Below the pieces are notes generated by a model that had not been told where the DNA came from, ran no database searches, and saw only the letters and a program-made list of their open reading frames with translations. From Nonomuraea sp. NEAU-A123 (GTDB lineage: Bacteria > Actinomycetota > Actinomycetes > Streptosporangiales > Streptosporangiaceae), in assembly GCF_018603905.1 (NCBI RefSeq), contig NZ_JAHFZZ010000012.1:292865-356864 (forward strand): 64,000 nucleotides of DNA, in the 5' to 3' direction. A program made the translations under genes and the position numbers. Of this stretch, positions 16,697 through 23,567 are shown one piece after another (position 1 is the stretch's first letter; each line of letters begins with the position of its first letter).

Positions 16697-18754
16697 GTGA
16701 CCAACGTGGACGATGTCCTGTCCGGCCTCGACCCGGAGCAGCGCGAGGTGGCCGAGGCCGTGCGTGGGCCGGTGTGCGTCCTCGCAGGTGCGGGCACGGG
16801 TAAGACCCGGGCGATCACCCACCGGATCGCCCACGCCGTGCGCAGCGGGATCGTCGACGCGCCGAGCGTGCTGGCGGTGACGTTCACCACACGGGCGGCG
16901 GGGGAGCTCAGGCAGCGGCTGCGGGCGCTGGGGGCGCCGGGGGTGCAGGCGCGTACGTTCCACGCCGCGGCGTTGCGGCAGCTCACCTACTTCTGGCCAC
17001 GGGTCATCGGCGGCGAGGCCCCGTCGGTGATCGAATCCAAGCTGCCGATCCTGATCGAAGCCTGCCGCCAGATCCGGAAAAATCCGGATCGGTCCGAGTT
17101 GCGGGACATCGCGGCGGAGGTCGAGTGGGCCAAGGTCACCCAGGTCGGTCCCGAGGACTACGCCGCGGCCGCCGCCAAGTCCGCAAGGACGCCCCCGGTG
17201 CCCGCCGAGGAGGTGTCCCGGCTCTATGAGGCGTACGAGCGGATCAGGCGCGAGAGGCACCTGGTCGACTTCGAGACGATCCTGGAGCTGACGGCCGCGG
17301 TGATGACCGAGCACCAGGAGGTCGCCGCGCAGATCCGCCAGCAATACCGCTACTTCGTCGTCGACGAATACCAGGACGTCAACCCGCTGCAGAAGCTCCT
17401 GCTCGACACCTGGCTCGGCGGACGCGACGACCTGTGCGTGGTCGGCGACCCCAACCAGACCATCTACTCCTTCACCGGCGCCTCGCCGCGCTACCTCACG
17501 GGCTTCGCCGTCGAACACCCCAAGGCCGCCGTCATCAAGCTGGTCCGCGACTACCGTTCCACCCCCCAGGTGGTCAACCTGGCCAACCTGGTCATCGCCA
17601 AGGGCCGCTCCGCGCACCGCCTCGACCTCGTCGCCCAGCGGCCCGACGGCCCCCGACCGGTCTTCGCCGACTACGACGACGAGCCCGCCGAGGCCGCCGG
17701 CGTCGCCAGAGCGATCAGGAAGCTGCTCGACCAGGGCGTCAAGTCCCGCGAGATCGCCGTGCTGTTCCGCGTCAACTCCCAGTCGGCGGCCTACGAGGAG
17801 GCCCTGTCCAAGGCCGAGCTCCCCTACGTCCTGCGCGGCGCCGAGCGCTTCTTCGAACGTCCCGAGGTACGCCACGCGGTCGTGCTGATGCGCGGCGCGG
17901 CCAGGTCCGCCTCCGAAGAGCCGCTGGCCACGGAGGTCCACCACATCCTGGCGGGCATCGGCCTGACGCCCACGGTGCCGGGCGGCGGCAAGGCGCGCGA
18001 GAAGTGGGAGTCCCTCAAGGCGCTGGCCGACCTCGCCGAGGACATGGCCGCCGATGGCGCCGACCTCGCCGCCTACGTCGCGGAGCTGGAGCGGCGCGCC
18101 TCCGAGCAGCACGCCCCGCCCGTCGAAGGGGTGACCCTGGCCTCCCTGCACGCCGCCAAGGGGCTGGAGTGGGACGCGGTCTTCCTCGTGGGGGTCACGG
18201 ACGGGATGCTGCCCATCGTGTACGCGGAGACGCCGGAGCAGATCGAGGAGGAGCGGCGGCTGCTCTATGTGGGGGTGACGCGGGCGCGCGAGCACCTGTC
18301 GATCTCGTGGGCCCTGGCGCGCGCGCCCGGCGGTCGCAAGGGCCGCCGCCCGTCGCGCTTCCTCGACGGCCTCACCGGCCGTCCAGCGCGTGCCGGCGCC
18401 GTCTCCGGCACTGTTTCCGGCTCTCCTTCACGGGAGCGTCGCGCGGTCGCCGTTCCGGTCAGTTGCCGGGTCTGCGCCAAGACGCTGGTCACGGCCACGG
18501 AACAGAAGCTGGGGCGGTGCGCCACCTGCCCAGCCGATTATGACGAGGGGCTGCTGGAGCGACTCAAGGCGTGGCGCGCCACGACGGCCAAGGAGGCCAA
18601 GCTGCCGCCGTACGTGGTGTTCACCGACGTGACACTGCAGGCCATCGCCGAGCGCGCGCCGGTCACCGAACAGGACCTCCTGTCCATTACGGGCATCGGC
18701 CGCGTCAAACTCGACCGCTATGGGGATGCCGTCCTCGCACTGTGCCGCTCCTGA
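16697..18754 (+). CDS. uvrD2: UvrD2-type ATP-dependent DNA helicase
   Basis: 685 residues, an SF1A helicase: Walker A GAGTGKTRA, motif II VVDEYQDVNP, motif III GDPNQTIYSFTGA, motif V SLHAAKGLEWD and motif VI RRLLYVGVTRAREHL. A tetracysteine module (CRVCAKT ... CATCP) is followed by a C-terminal HRDC domain (SITGIGRVKLDRYGD). Those two extras are the hallmarks of actinobacterial UvrD2, which is essential in mycobacteria. The GTG start has GGGAGG upstream. A decayed fragment of the distant UPF0182 gene begins exactly at its 3' end. Confidence 0.92.
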   Translation: MTNVDDVLSGLDPEQREVAEAVRGPVCVLAGAGTGKTRAITHRIAHAVRSGIVDAPSVLAVTFTTRAAGELRQRLRALGAPGVQARTFHAAALRQLTYFWPRVIGGEAPSVIESKLPILIEACRQIRKNPDRSELRDIAAEVEWAKVTQVGPEDYAAAAAKSARTPPVPAEEVSRLYEAYERIRRERHLVDFETILELTAAVMTEHQEVAAQIRQQYRYFVVDEYQDVNPLQKLLLDTWLGGRDDLCVVGDPNQTIYSFTGASPRYLTGFAVEHPKAAVIKLVRDYRSTPQVVNLANLVIAKGRSAHRLDLVAQRPDGPRPVFADYDDEPAEAAGVARAIRKLLDQGVKSREIAVLFRVNSQSAAYEEALSKAELPYVLRGAERFFERPEVRHAVVLMRGAARSASEEPLATEVHHILAGIGLTPTVPGGGKAREKWESLKALADLAEDMAADGADLAAYVAELERRASEQHAPPVEGVTLASLHAAKGLEWDAVFLVGVTDGMLPIVYAETPEQIEEERRLLYVGVTRAREHLSISWALARAPGGRKGRRPSRFLDGLTGRPARAGAVSGTVSGSPSRERRAVAVPVSCRVCAKTLVTATEQKLGRCATCPADYDEGLLERLKAWRATTAKEAKLPPYVVFTDVTLQAIAERAPVTEQDLLSITGIGRVKLDRYGDAVLALCRS

Positions 18755-18801
18755 AACCCTTCCTCCAGCGCGCCATCGACGCCACACGGGCCTCGTACAA
18801 C

Positions 18802-18886
18802 GTCGGTCGGACGGAGATGTCGGCCAGGCGGAGGTGTCGGTCAGACGGAGACGTTGGCCAGGCGGAGACGTCGATCAAGCGGAGAT
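18802..18886 (+). repeat. 17-bp minisatellite, five tandem copies
   Basis: Five consecutive units of consensus GTCGGYCAGRCGGAGAY start at 18802, 18819, 18836, 18853 and 18870. The parent UPF0182 gene has one copy (GTCGACCAGACGGAGAT). Units differ at 1-4 positions, so the array is not brand new. The net insertion of 68 bases shifts the reading frame. Confidence 0.9.
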
Positions 18887-18932
18887 GCCGCCCTACGCCG
18901 CGGAGGCCGACCTGACCAAGGTCGAGACCAAC

Positions 18933-18994
18933 GGGGACGCCTCGGTGTCCGGTGCCCGGCTGCCGGCGACACCTCGGCGTCTGGCGTCCGCCTG
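18933..18994 (+). repeat. 30-bp imperfect direct duplication
   Basis: Two copies of a segment encoding a GDASVSGVRL-like peptide lie at 18933-18962 and 18965-18994. The parent gene has one copy. The second copy rejoins the parental sequence (CTGCTCGACCCGG) downstream. Confidence 0.8.
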
Positions 18995-19012
18995 CTCGAC
19001 CCGGCGCCGGTC

Positions 19013-19335
19013 TCCGCTCTTTCTTGTACGGCAGGCACGGGAGGGCGCCAACCGCAGTCCGTGGCTGAGGGCCTTCCAGGGATACGGTTACCAGCTTCCC
19101 CGGCCGGCCGCCGTCACGTCGCGTCGATTGGCCATGTCCGTGGGTTCTCTGCCCGGTCGCTTCGTCCCCTCAGCCGGTTGCCCCTTCGCGTCGGGTGCCG
19201 ACCCCGGCCCCTAGGGAGATCCGCTGTCCCGGCGTGCCTCACCCCAGGGAGCCGGAGCGGTGGTGGGGTACCGGGTTGGTGGGAGGTTGGGGGGCACGCC
19301 AGACTTGGGGCCAATGGTTGTTGTTTGGGGGAATC
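19013..19335. other. Intergenic stretch without a gene
   Basis: About 320 bases between the UPF0182 fragment and the thioesterase start. Open frames here lack codon structure and ribosome binding sites. The distal part is G-rich (GGGTTGGTGGGAGGTTGGGG near 19,270-19,290). I see no convincing promoter, terminator or RNA gene. Confidence 0.6.
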
Positions 19336-20205
19336 GTGAACGAGGCGTTGAAGGAGCTGCTCGATCTGCTGGACCTGGAGCAGATCGAGCTCGACATCTT
19401 TCGCGGGCGTAGCCCGGAGGAGCGTATCCAGCGTGTCTTCGGTGGTCAGGTGGCCGCGCAGGCGCTCGTCGCCGCCGGGCGTACCGTGCCGTCCGACCGG
19501 AACGTGCACTCGCTGCACGCCTACTTCATCCGCCCCGGCGACCCGTCCATCCCGATCGTCTACAACGTCGAGCGGCTGCGTGACGGGCGGTCGTTCACCA
19601 CGCGCAGGGTCCAGGCGATCCAGCATGGCAAGGCCATTTTCACCATGTCCGCGTCGTTCCACATCTTCGAGGAGGGCGTCGAGCATCAGGCGTCCGTGAA
19701 GCCGGCCGTACCCGATCCCGAGACGCTTCCGACCTTTCAGGAACGGATGACGGAGATCGTCGGCGTCAACGCCGAATACAAGGAATGGCTGAGCCGGCCG
19801 CGGCCGGTCGACGCGCGTTATGCCTCGCCCCTGACATGGGAGGCGTTCCAGAACCCCGAGCTGCGCAGCGCCGAGACCAACGTATGGTTCCGCTATGACG
19901 CGGAGCTCGGCGACGATCCGCTGCTGCACGTGGTGCTGGCCGCCTACGCGTCCGACTTCACGCTGGTCGACACGATCCTGCTCGCGCACGGCATGGCGTG
20001 GGGCGCGTCCGATGTCGTGGGGGCCTCGCTGGATCACGCGATGTGGTTCCACCGGCCGTTCAGGGCGGACGACTGGTTGCTCTATGCACATGAGTCACCC
20101 TGGTCTGGGGGAGCGAGGGGGCTCGCGCGGGGTGAGATGTTCACTGCGTCCGGTGACCTCGTCGTGTCGGTCGTTCAGGAGGCCATGATCCGTGTGAAAA
20201 AGTAA
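19336..20205 (+). CDS. tesB: Acyl-CoA thioesterase II
   Basis: 289 residues, the usual TesB length. A double hot-dog fold is indicated by VFGGQVAAQALVAAGRTV and HSLHAYFIRPGDP in the first half and LASDFTLVDTILL-like sequence (YASDFTLVDTILLAHG) with DHAMWFHRPFRADDWLLY in the second. The conserved D of the second hot-dog is present. It hydrolyses medium to long acyl-CoA esters to free fatty acid and CoA in the cytosol. GTG at 19336 has GGGGG upstream; a longer frame upstream is not protein-like. The gene stands alone between the fragment region and whiB7. Confidence 0.9.
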   Translation: MNEALKELLDLLDLEQIELDIFRGRSPEERIQRVFGGQVAAQALVAAGRTVPSDRNVHSLHAYFIRPGDPSIPIVYNVERLRDGRSFTTRRVQAIQHGKAIFTMSASFHIFEEGVEHQASVKPAVPDPETLPTFQERMTEIVGVNAEYKEWLSRPRPVDARYASPLTWEAFQNPELRSAETNVWFRYDAELGDDPLLHVVLAAYASDFTLVDTILLAHGMAWGASDVVGASLDHAMWFHRPFRADDWLLYAHESPWSGGARGLARGEMFTASGDLVVSVVQEAMIRVKK

Positions 20206-20220
20206 CAACATCGCAGGTAG

Positions 20221-20258
20221 AAAATATGTTGCCGGTTCTCCGGTTCCCGGTTTAGGGT
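20221..20258 (+). promoter_or_regulatory. WhiB7-type promoter of the whiB7 leader
   Basis: A possible -35 TTGCCG (20229-20234) and -10 TAGGGT (20253-20258) are spaced by 18 bases, and an A/T block (AAAATAT, 20221-20227) abuts the -35. WhiB7-dependent promoters are known for an AT-rich element just upstream of the -35, bound by the WhiB7 AT-hook next to SigA. The arrangement implies autoregulation. Confidence 0.65.
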
Positions 20259-20318
20259 CATGGTCAAGCGAGTCGGACAGGTCCTGTCCGACGATCTCAT
20301 GAGTGGAGGTGAGTCCCA

Positions 20319-20582
20319 GTGATCAGCATCAAGATGTCGGCCACGCAGTGGCTCGCCTTCGCATGCCGTGACCTGGTGAGGCTCGTTGATGGGCCGGCCA
20401 AGCTACGGCACCAGAAGTCTGCCCGTCGCCAGGAGCCCGCCGCGTTCACGCACGCCCACTATGGCGTGGCCGCCCCGAGCGCTCCCGTCTACGTCGCAGG
20501 CAGTGAATTGCCGACCCAGCAGAACACCAAGGGTGGACTGCGCGGTCCGCATCCCTGGAGGGATGTACCGGTCATAACCTGA
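20319..20582 (+). CDS. Upstream ORF in the whiB7 leader
   Basis: An 87-codon frame beginning with GTG and preceded by GGAGGTGAG, so it is probably translated. The peptide (ISIKMSATQWLAFACRDLVRL at the start, ending in PVIT) resembles no enzyme. It sits between the WhiB7-type promoter and an intrinsic terminator, in front of whiB7. In mycobacteria the whiB7 leader carries a uORF whose translation controls attenuation, and stalled ribosomes let transcription reach whiB7. The stop codon here lies inside a perfect 8-bp hairpin (20567-20587). A leader-peptide role is inferred from this layout. Confidence 0.65.
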   Translation: MISIKMSATQWLAFACRDLVRLVDGPAKLRHQKSARRQEPAAFTHAHYGVAAPSAPVYVAGSELPTQQNTKGGLRGPHPWRDVPVIT

Positions 20583-20587
20583 CCGGT
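20567..20587 (+). promoter_or_regulatory. Hairpin overlapping the uORF stop codon
   Basis: A perfect 8-bp stem (ACCGGTCA / TGACCGGT) with a 5-base loop encloses the TGA of the leader ORF at 20580-20582. An upstream CCTGGAGG (20554-20561) is also complementary to CCTCCAGG (20594-20601), which touches the terminator base. These could form alternative structures set by ribosome position. Confidence 0.5.
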
Positions 20588-20598
20588 AAATAGCCTCC

Positions 20599-20639
20599 AG
20601 GCCGCGGATCCGCAGACAGGATCCGCGGCCTCTTTGTTT
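20599..20639 (+). terminator. Intrinsic terminator / attenuator before whiB7
   Basis: A 13-bp perfect stem (AGGCCGCGGATCC / GGATCCGCGGCCT) with a 7-base loop is followed by TCTTTGTTTG. It lies 70 bases before the whiB7 start and after the upstream ORF, so it would stop transcription unless prevented. This is the expected position of a whiB7 attenuator. Confidence 0.85.
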
Positions 20640-20709
20640 GTCCGTGATCCCCCAACCACCCACGAGGTGCCCGACCAAGATCAAAAAGATCGATCAAAAG
20701 GAGAACGTG

Positions 20710-20979
20710 ATGGGGGCGAAGACGATCATGGACCTGATCGACGAAGCCAAGATCCCCTGTCGTACCGACCCTGACCTGTGGTTCGCAGAGTCGCCGGAGG
20801 ACGTGGAGTTCGCGAAGGCGCTCTGCGGCGGCTGCCCGATCCAGAAGGCCTGCTTGGCTCGCGCGCTCGAGCGCGAGGAGCCGTGGGGCGTTTGGGGCGG
20901 CGAACTGATCCTCCGGGGGACCGTTGTTCCCCGCAAGCGGCCCCGCGGCCGTCCGCGGAAGCACCCGGTCGCTGCCTAA
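20710..20979 (+). CDS. whiB7: WhiB7 family redox/antibiotic-stress regulator
   Basis: 89 residues of a WhiB-family Fe-S regulator. Cluster cysteines are at IPCRTD, ALCGGCPIQKAC; the conserved turn is PWGVWGGE; the C-terminal tail RKRPRGRPRKHP is an AT-hook. The AT-hook is diagnostic of WhiB7, which activates intrinsic resistance genes with SigA when translation is inhibited. The ATG at 20710 has AAAAGGAG upstream. Gene order (uvrD2, then whiB7) matches mycobacteria. The leader carries a uORF and a terminator, so expression is probably controlled by attenuation and autoregulation. Confidence 0.93.
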   Translation: MGAKTIMDLIDEAKIPCRTDPDLWFAESPEDVEFAKALCGGCPIQKACLARALEREEPWGVWGGELILRGTVVPRKRPRGRPRKHPVAA

Positions 20980-21038
20980 CCCCTGATCCCCCCAACCCCC
21001 AACCCCCCAACCGCTACGAGCAGAAAGCAGACAGACAG

Positions 21039-21233
21039 ATGAATCCGTTCTCCGCAGGGAGCCTCAAAGTGCCGTATCTTTCCCATGAACTGGTAAACGA
21101 CCGAATACAAACGCTCCACCGCGAGGCCGAGGAGCAACGTCTCGCCACGCGAATCCGTCGTGTGCAGCGTGCACGTCGCAGCGTCGAGCGGGCGAATGAG
21201 CGCCTCACCCGGGCTCTGAGCCAGGAGGTCTGA
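21039..21233 (+). CDS. Small basic helical protein downstream of whiB7
   Basis: A 64-codon frame whose C-terminal two thirds is a charged helix (REAEEQRLATRIRRVQRARR). The ATG is 60 bases after the whiB7 stop, and its upstream region (AGCAGACAGACAG) is not a strong ribosome site. It lies before two hairpins that would end the whiB7 transcript, so it may be co-transcribed with whiB7. No family is recognised. Codon use is coding-like, with moderate confidence that it is a real gene. Confidence 0.5.
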   Translation: MNPFSAGSLKVPYLSHELVNDRIQTLHREAEEQRLATRIRRVQRARRSVERANERLTRALSQEV

Positions 21234-21239
21234 GACGGA

Positions 21240-21264
21240 AGATCCTGCCGCCGGCGCAGGATCT
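21240..21264 (+). terminator. Hairpin after the small whiB7-linked ORF
   Basis: A 9-bp perfect stem (AGATCCTGC / GCAGGATCT) with a 7-base loop six bases after the stop. There is no U-tract. Confidence 0.5.
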
Positions 21265-21305
21265 CCCGTTGATTCGCACCGTGTGAGTGACGGTCTGAGT
21301 AAGTG

Positions 21306-21336
21306 AGCGGCCGGGCGCATCCAGCGCCCGGCCGCT
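21306..21336 (+). terminator. Strong GC-rich terminator hairpin
   Basis: A perfect 13-bp stem (AGCGGCCGGGCGC / GCGCCCGGCCGCT) with loop ATCCA, followed by TTTAG. It probably ends the whiB7 transcription unit. Confidence 0.75.
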
Positions 21337-21642
21337 TTAGCGTTCGAGACGGAGGCAAGCCGCGACGAGAACGTCCGCCGACCGTGGGGCAATCAGCGGC
21401 GAAATGGCCATTCGTACAGGCAATAACCGTACGGCCCGCGGCCCATGGCCCATGGTTCACGGCCTGCGGCTCATTTCACGGCCCACTGCCCACGTCTGAA
21501 CGGGACGTCCAGCGTTTGCTGTACAGTCCGGCCGCGATCGGATCGACCGCTTCGGTACGCCGGTGACATTTGGGGTCATCGCGTGAGGGCTATTGGCAAT
21601 GACGTGTGCTTTTGGTGACGTCAACCTCACGAGACAGAACGA
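21337..21642. other. Intergenic stretch without a gene
   Basis: About 300 bases between the whiB7 unit and the convergent response regulator. It includes short repetitive words such as CCCATGGCCCATGG but no frame with coding character, no RNA gene and no clear promoter. Confidence 0.6.
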
Positions 21643-22296
21643 CTAGCCGGGCTCGGCTTCGAGGTAGGCCAGGACCGCCATCACCCGGCGGTTGTGGTCG
21701 TCGGACGGGGGCAGCCCCAGCTTGGCGAAGATGTTGTTGGTGTGTTTGCCGATCGCTTTGTCGGTGACGAACAGGCGGGCCGCGATCGCGGCGTTGGACA
21801 TGCCCTCGGCCATCATCGCGAGCACTTCGCGCTCTTTCGGGGTCAGCTCGCCGAGCGGCTCGTCCCGCTCCCGGCGGACGAGGAGCTGAGAGATCACCTC
21901 AGCGTCCATCGCGGTGCCACCAGCCGCCACCCGGCGCACCGACTCGACGAACTGCTCCACATCGCCGATCCGGTCCTTCAACAGGTAGCCCACCCCGCCG
22001 GAGTGGTCGGACAGCAGCTCACGGGCATAGAGCTGCTCGACGTACTGCGAAAGGATCAGAACCGGCAACCCCGGCAGCCTCTTGCGAGCCTCAAGAGCGA
22101 CCCGCAGCCCCTCGTCCGTCAGCGTCGGCGGCAGCCGTACGTCGATCACCGCCACGTCCGGCTGATGCCGGATCAGCGCGTCGAGCAGCATCGGCGCGTT
22201 GTCGACGGCCTCGACCACCTCGAAGCCGTGTGCCGACAGCAAGCGGACCAAGCCGTCTCTCAGGAGTGCGAGATCTTCGGCGATGACAACGCGCAC
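21643..22296 (-). CDS. NarL/FixJ-family response regulator
   Basis: 217 residues: a receiver domain (acidic pocket AEDL, phospho-acceptor D52 in VAVIDVRLPP, lysine in YLLKDRIGD) and a LuxR-type helix-turn-helix (LTPKEREVLAMMAEGMSNAAIAARL). The GTG start lies inside the 3' end of the histidine kinase gene, overlapping by 37 bases, so they are one coupled unit. It probably binds the dyads in the promoter region shared with the divergent ABC exporter. Confidence 0.9.
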   Translation of the reverse strand: MRVVIAEDLALLRDGLVRLLSAHGFEVVEAVDNAPMLLDALIRHQPDVAVIDVRLPPTLTDEGLRVALEARKRLPGLPVLILSQYVEQLYARELLSDHSGGVGYLLKDRIGDVEQFVESVRRVAAGGTAMDAEVISQLLVRRERDEPLGELTPKEREVLAMMAEGMSNAAIAARLFVTDKAIGKHTNNIFAKLGLPPSDDHNRRVMAVLAYLEAEPG

Positions 22297-23411
22297 GGTA
22301 ACTCCATGATGAGTTGGCTTGGGCCGCCGGGGGGACTGGATATGGCGAGTGTTCCGTCGAAGGCTGACAAGCGACGTCGGATGCCATCGAGGCCGGTGCC
22401 GGCCGCCGGGTGGGCGCCGCCGCGTCCATCATCGCCCACGGTCAGCCGCAAGACGCCTGCTTGGTGGCACAGCCGTACCCACGCCCTGGTGGCGCGGCTG
22501 TGCTTGGTCACGTTGGTCAGGGCTTCGGCGGCCGCGAAGTAAACCGCGGACTCGACGGGGGCTTGCGGGCGGGCAGGCAGGTCGATGTCGATCTGCACCG
22601 GGATCGGGCAGAGCAGTGCGGCGGCCTGGATCGCCCCGGCGAGCCCTCGGTCGGCGAGCACCGGCGGGTGGATGCCGCGCACCAGGTCGCGCAGGTCGTT
22701 GAGGGCTTGCCCGACGGATTCCCACGCCTCTCCTACCAGCTCGCGGACTTGATCGGGGTCGTTTGTGCTCTTGGCCAGCCCGAGGTTCATCCGTACTGCG
22801 ATCAGCCTGGCCTGCGCGCCGTCGTGCAGGTCGCGCTCGATCCGGCGTATCTCGGCGGCCTGCGCGTCGATGGCCGCCGCCCTGGACTCGGTCAGCTCCC
22901 TGACCCGCCGGGCCAAGGAGGGGGCCGGGCGTAGCAGGAGCTCCGCCAGGCGGGCCTGCAGCGTGTGCAGCAGCGGGATCGCCGCCACCGCGATCGCCAA
23001 GAAGGCCAGGATCGCCAGCGAAAGAGTGATCGTCTGCCACCGGCTGTTCTCCAGCGGGCGCAGGTTGAGGATCACGCCGACGAAGGACAGCAACGTTCCG
23101 ATGGTGATCACGCAGGACGGCCCGACGAGGGCGTGGACGGCCAGCCAGGTCAGGTCGCGCCCGGTCCGGCCGCGCCGGTGCGGTTCGGGGATCTCGTGGC
23201 CGAGCGCGCGTGCCGCCCAGGCGCGCTGAAAGCGGGTCAGGGCCCGGACCGGGGTCAGCGCCCGGGTCAGCAGAGGAAAACCGAGGCCGCCCACCGGGAT
23301 CAGCGCCGCACAGCCTGCCAGCAGGGCGAGCAGCAGCCAGGCCGCCACGCCTGTGGCGGCGTTCAGCAGCAGCCCAGCGGCTGGTTGGAGGAGGTGGCGA
23401 AGCCTGGTCAC
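22260..23411 (-). CDS. Sensor histidine kinase, DesK/NarX-type
   Basis: About 383 residues. The N-terminal half has at least four hydrophobic segments (for example GVAAWLLLALLAGCAALIPV, VILNLRPL region and ITLSLAILAFLAIAVAAI). A HisKA_3 dimerisation box follows (IERDLHDGAQARLIAVRMNL, phospho-His in DLHDG), then an HATPase with AAAEALTNVTKHS and GDDGRGG. GTG 23411 is the most likely start although the ribosome site is weak. It partners with the overlapping response regulator, and the pair is divergent from an ABC exporter, a common arrangement for stress-sensing export modules. Confidence 0.88.
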   Translation of the reverse strand: MTRLRHLLQPAAGLLLNAATGVAAWLLLALLAGCAALIPVGGLGFPLLTRALTPVRALTRFQRAWAARALGHEIPEPHRRGRTGRDLTWLAVHALVGPSCVITIGTLLSFVGVILNLRPLENSRWQTITLSLAILAFLAIAVAAIPLLHTLQARLAELLLRPAPSLARRVRELTESRAAAIDAQAAEIRRIERDLHDGAQARLIAVRMNLGLAKSTNDPDQVRELVGEAWESVGQALNDLRDLVRGIHPPVLADRGLAGAIQAAALLCPIPVQIDIDLPARPQAPVESAVYFAAAEALTNVTKHSRATRAWVRLCHQAGVLRLTVGDDGRGGAHPAAGTGLDGIRRRLSAFDGTLAISSPPGGPSQLIMELPCALSSPKISHS

Positions 23412-23444
23412 GCCAGCATTCTGCCCGCTCGGCGGCGCGAGGAC

Positions 23445-23496
23445 GGTAGGTCCAGCCCTACCACGGCGGGGGCGAAATCCCACCTTCGAGGGTGGG
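23445..23496. promoter_or_regulatory. Two dyads in the kinase/ABC-exporter intergenic region
   Basis: Two 6-6-6 inverted repeats: GGTAGG-N6-CCTACC at 23445-23462 and CCCACC-N6-GGTGGG at 23479-23496. They lie in the 156-base gap between the divergent histidine kinase and ABC genes. Candidate binding sites for the NarL-type regulator; inference only. Confidence 0.4.
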
Positions 23497-23567
23497 CGCA
23501 GACCGATGGAGGAATGCGAACCACACCTCGAAGCTGGATGCCGGCACCCGACGACGAGGGGGATCTC

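Larger units (their letters stand above)
18749..19012 (+). pseudogene. Ectopic fragment of the UPF0182 gene with repeat expansions
   Basis: This stretch matches an internal part of the UPF0182 gene at about 44,280-44,450. A shared run CACGGGCCTCGTACAACGTC and encoded peptides QRAIDATRASYNV and PPYAAEADLTKVE parallel QRNIDATRASYNV and LPYTAEADPTKVE in the parent. Relative to the parent, a single 17-bp segment has become five tandem copies and a 30-bp segment has become two, which breaks the frame. There is no start codon and no remainder of the parent. The fragment starts at the uvrD2 stop. I read it as a non-functional duplication remnant. Confidence 0.85.

Noticed and set aside
16560..18295. 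Long antisense frame running upstream of the secreted hydrolase through uvrD2
   Set aside because: The only protein-like part is the hydrolase, which has its own GTG, ribosome site and signal peptide. The remainder is antisense to uvrD2 helicase motifs.
18802..18886. The five-unit repeat as a CRISPR array
   Set aside because: Units are contiguous with no spacers, are 17 bases long, and one unit is present in the parent gene. There are no cas genes.
19195..19335. N-terminal extension of the thioesterase
   Set aside because: Sequence upstream of GTG 19336 is not conserved-looking, and the GTG with GGGGG before it gives the normal TesB length.
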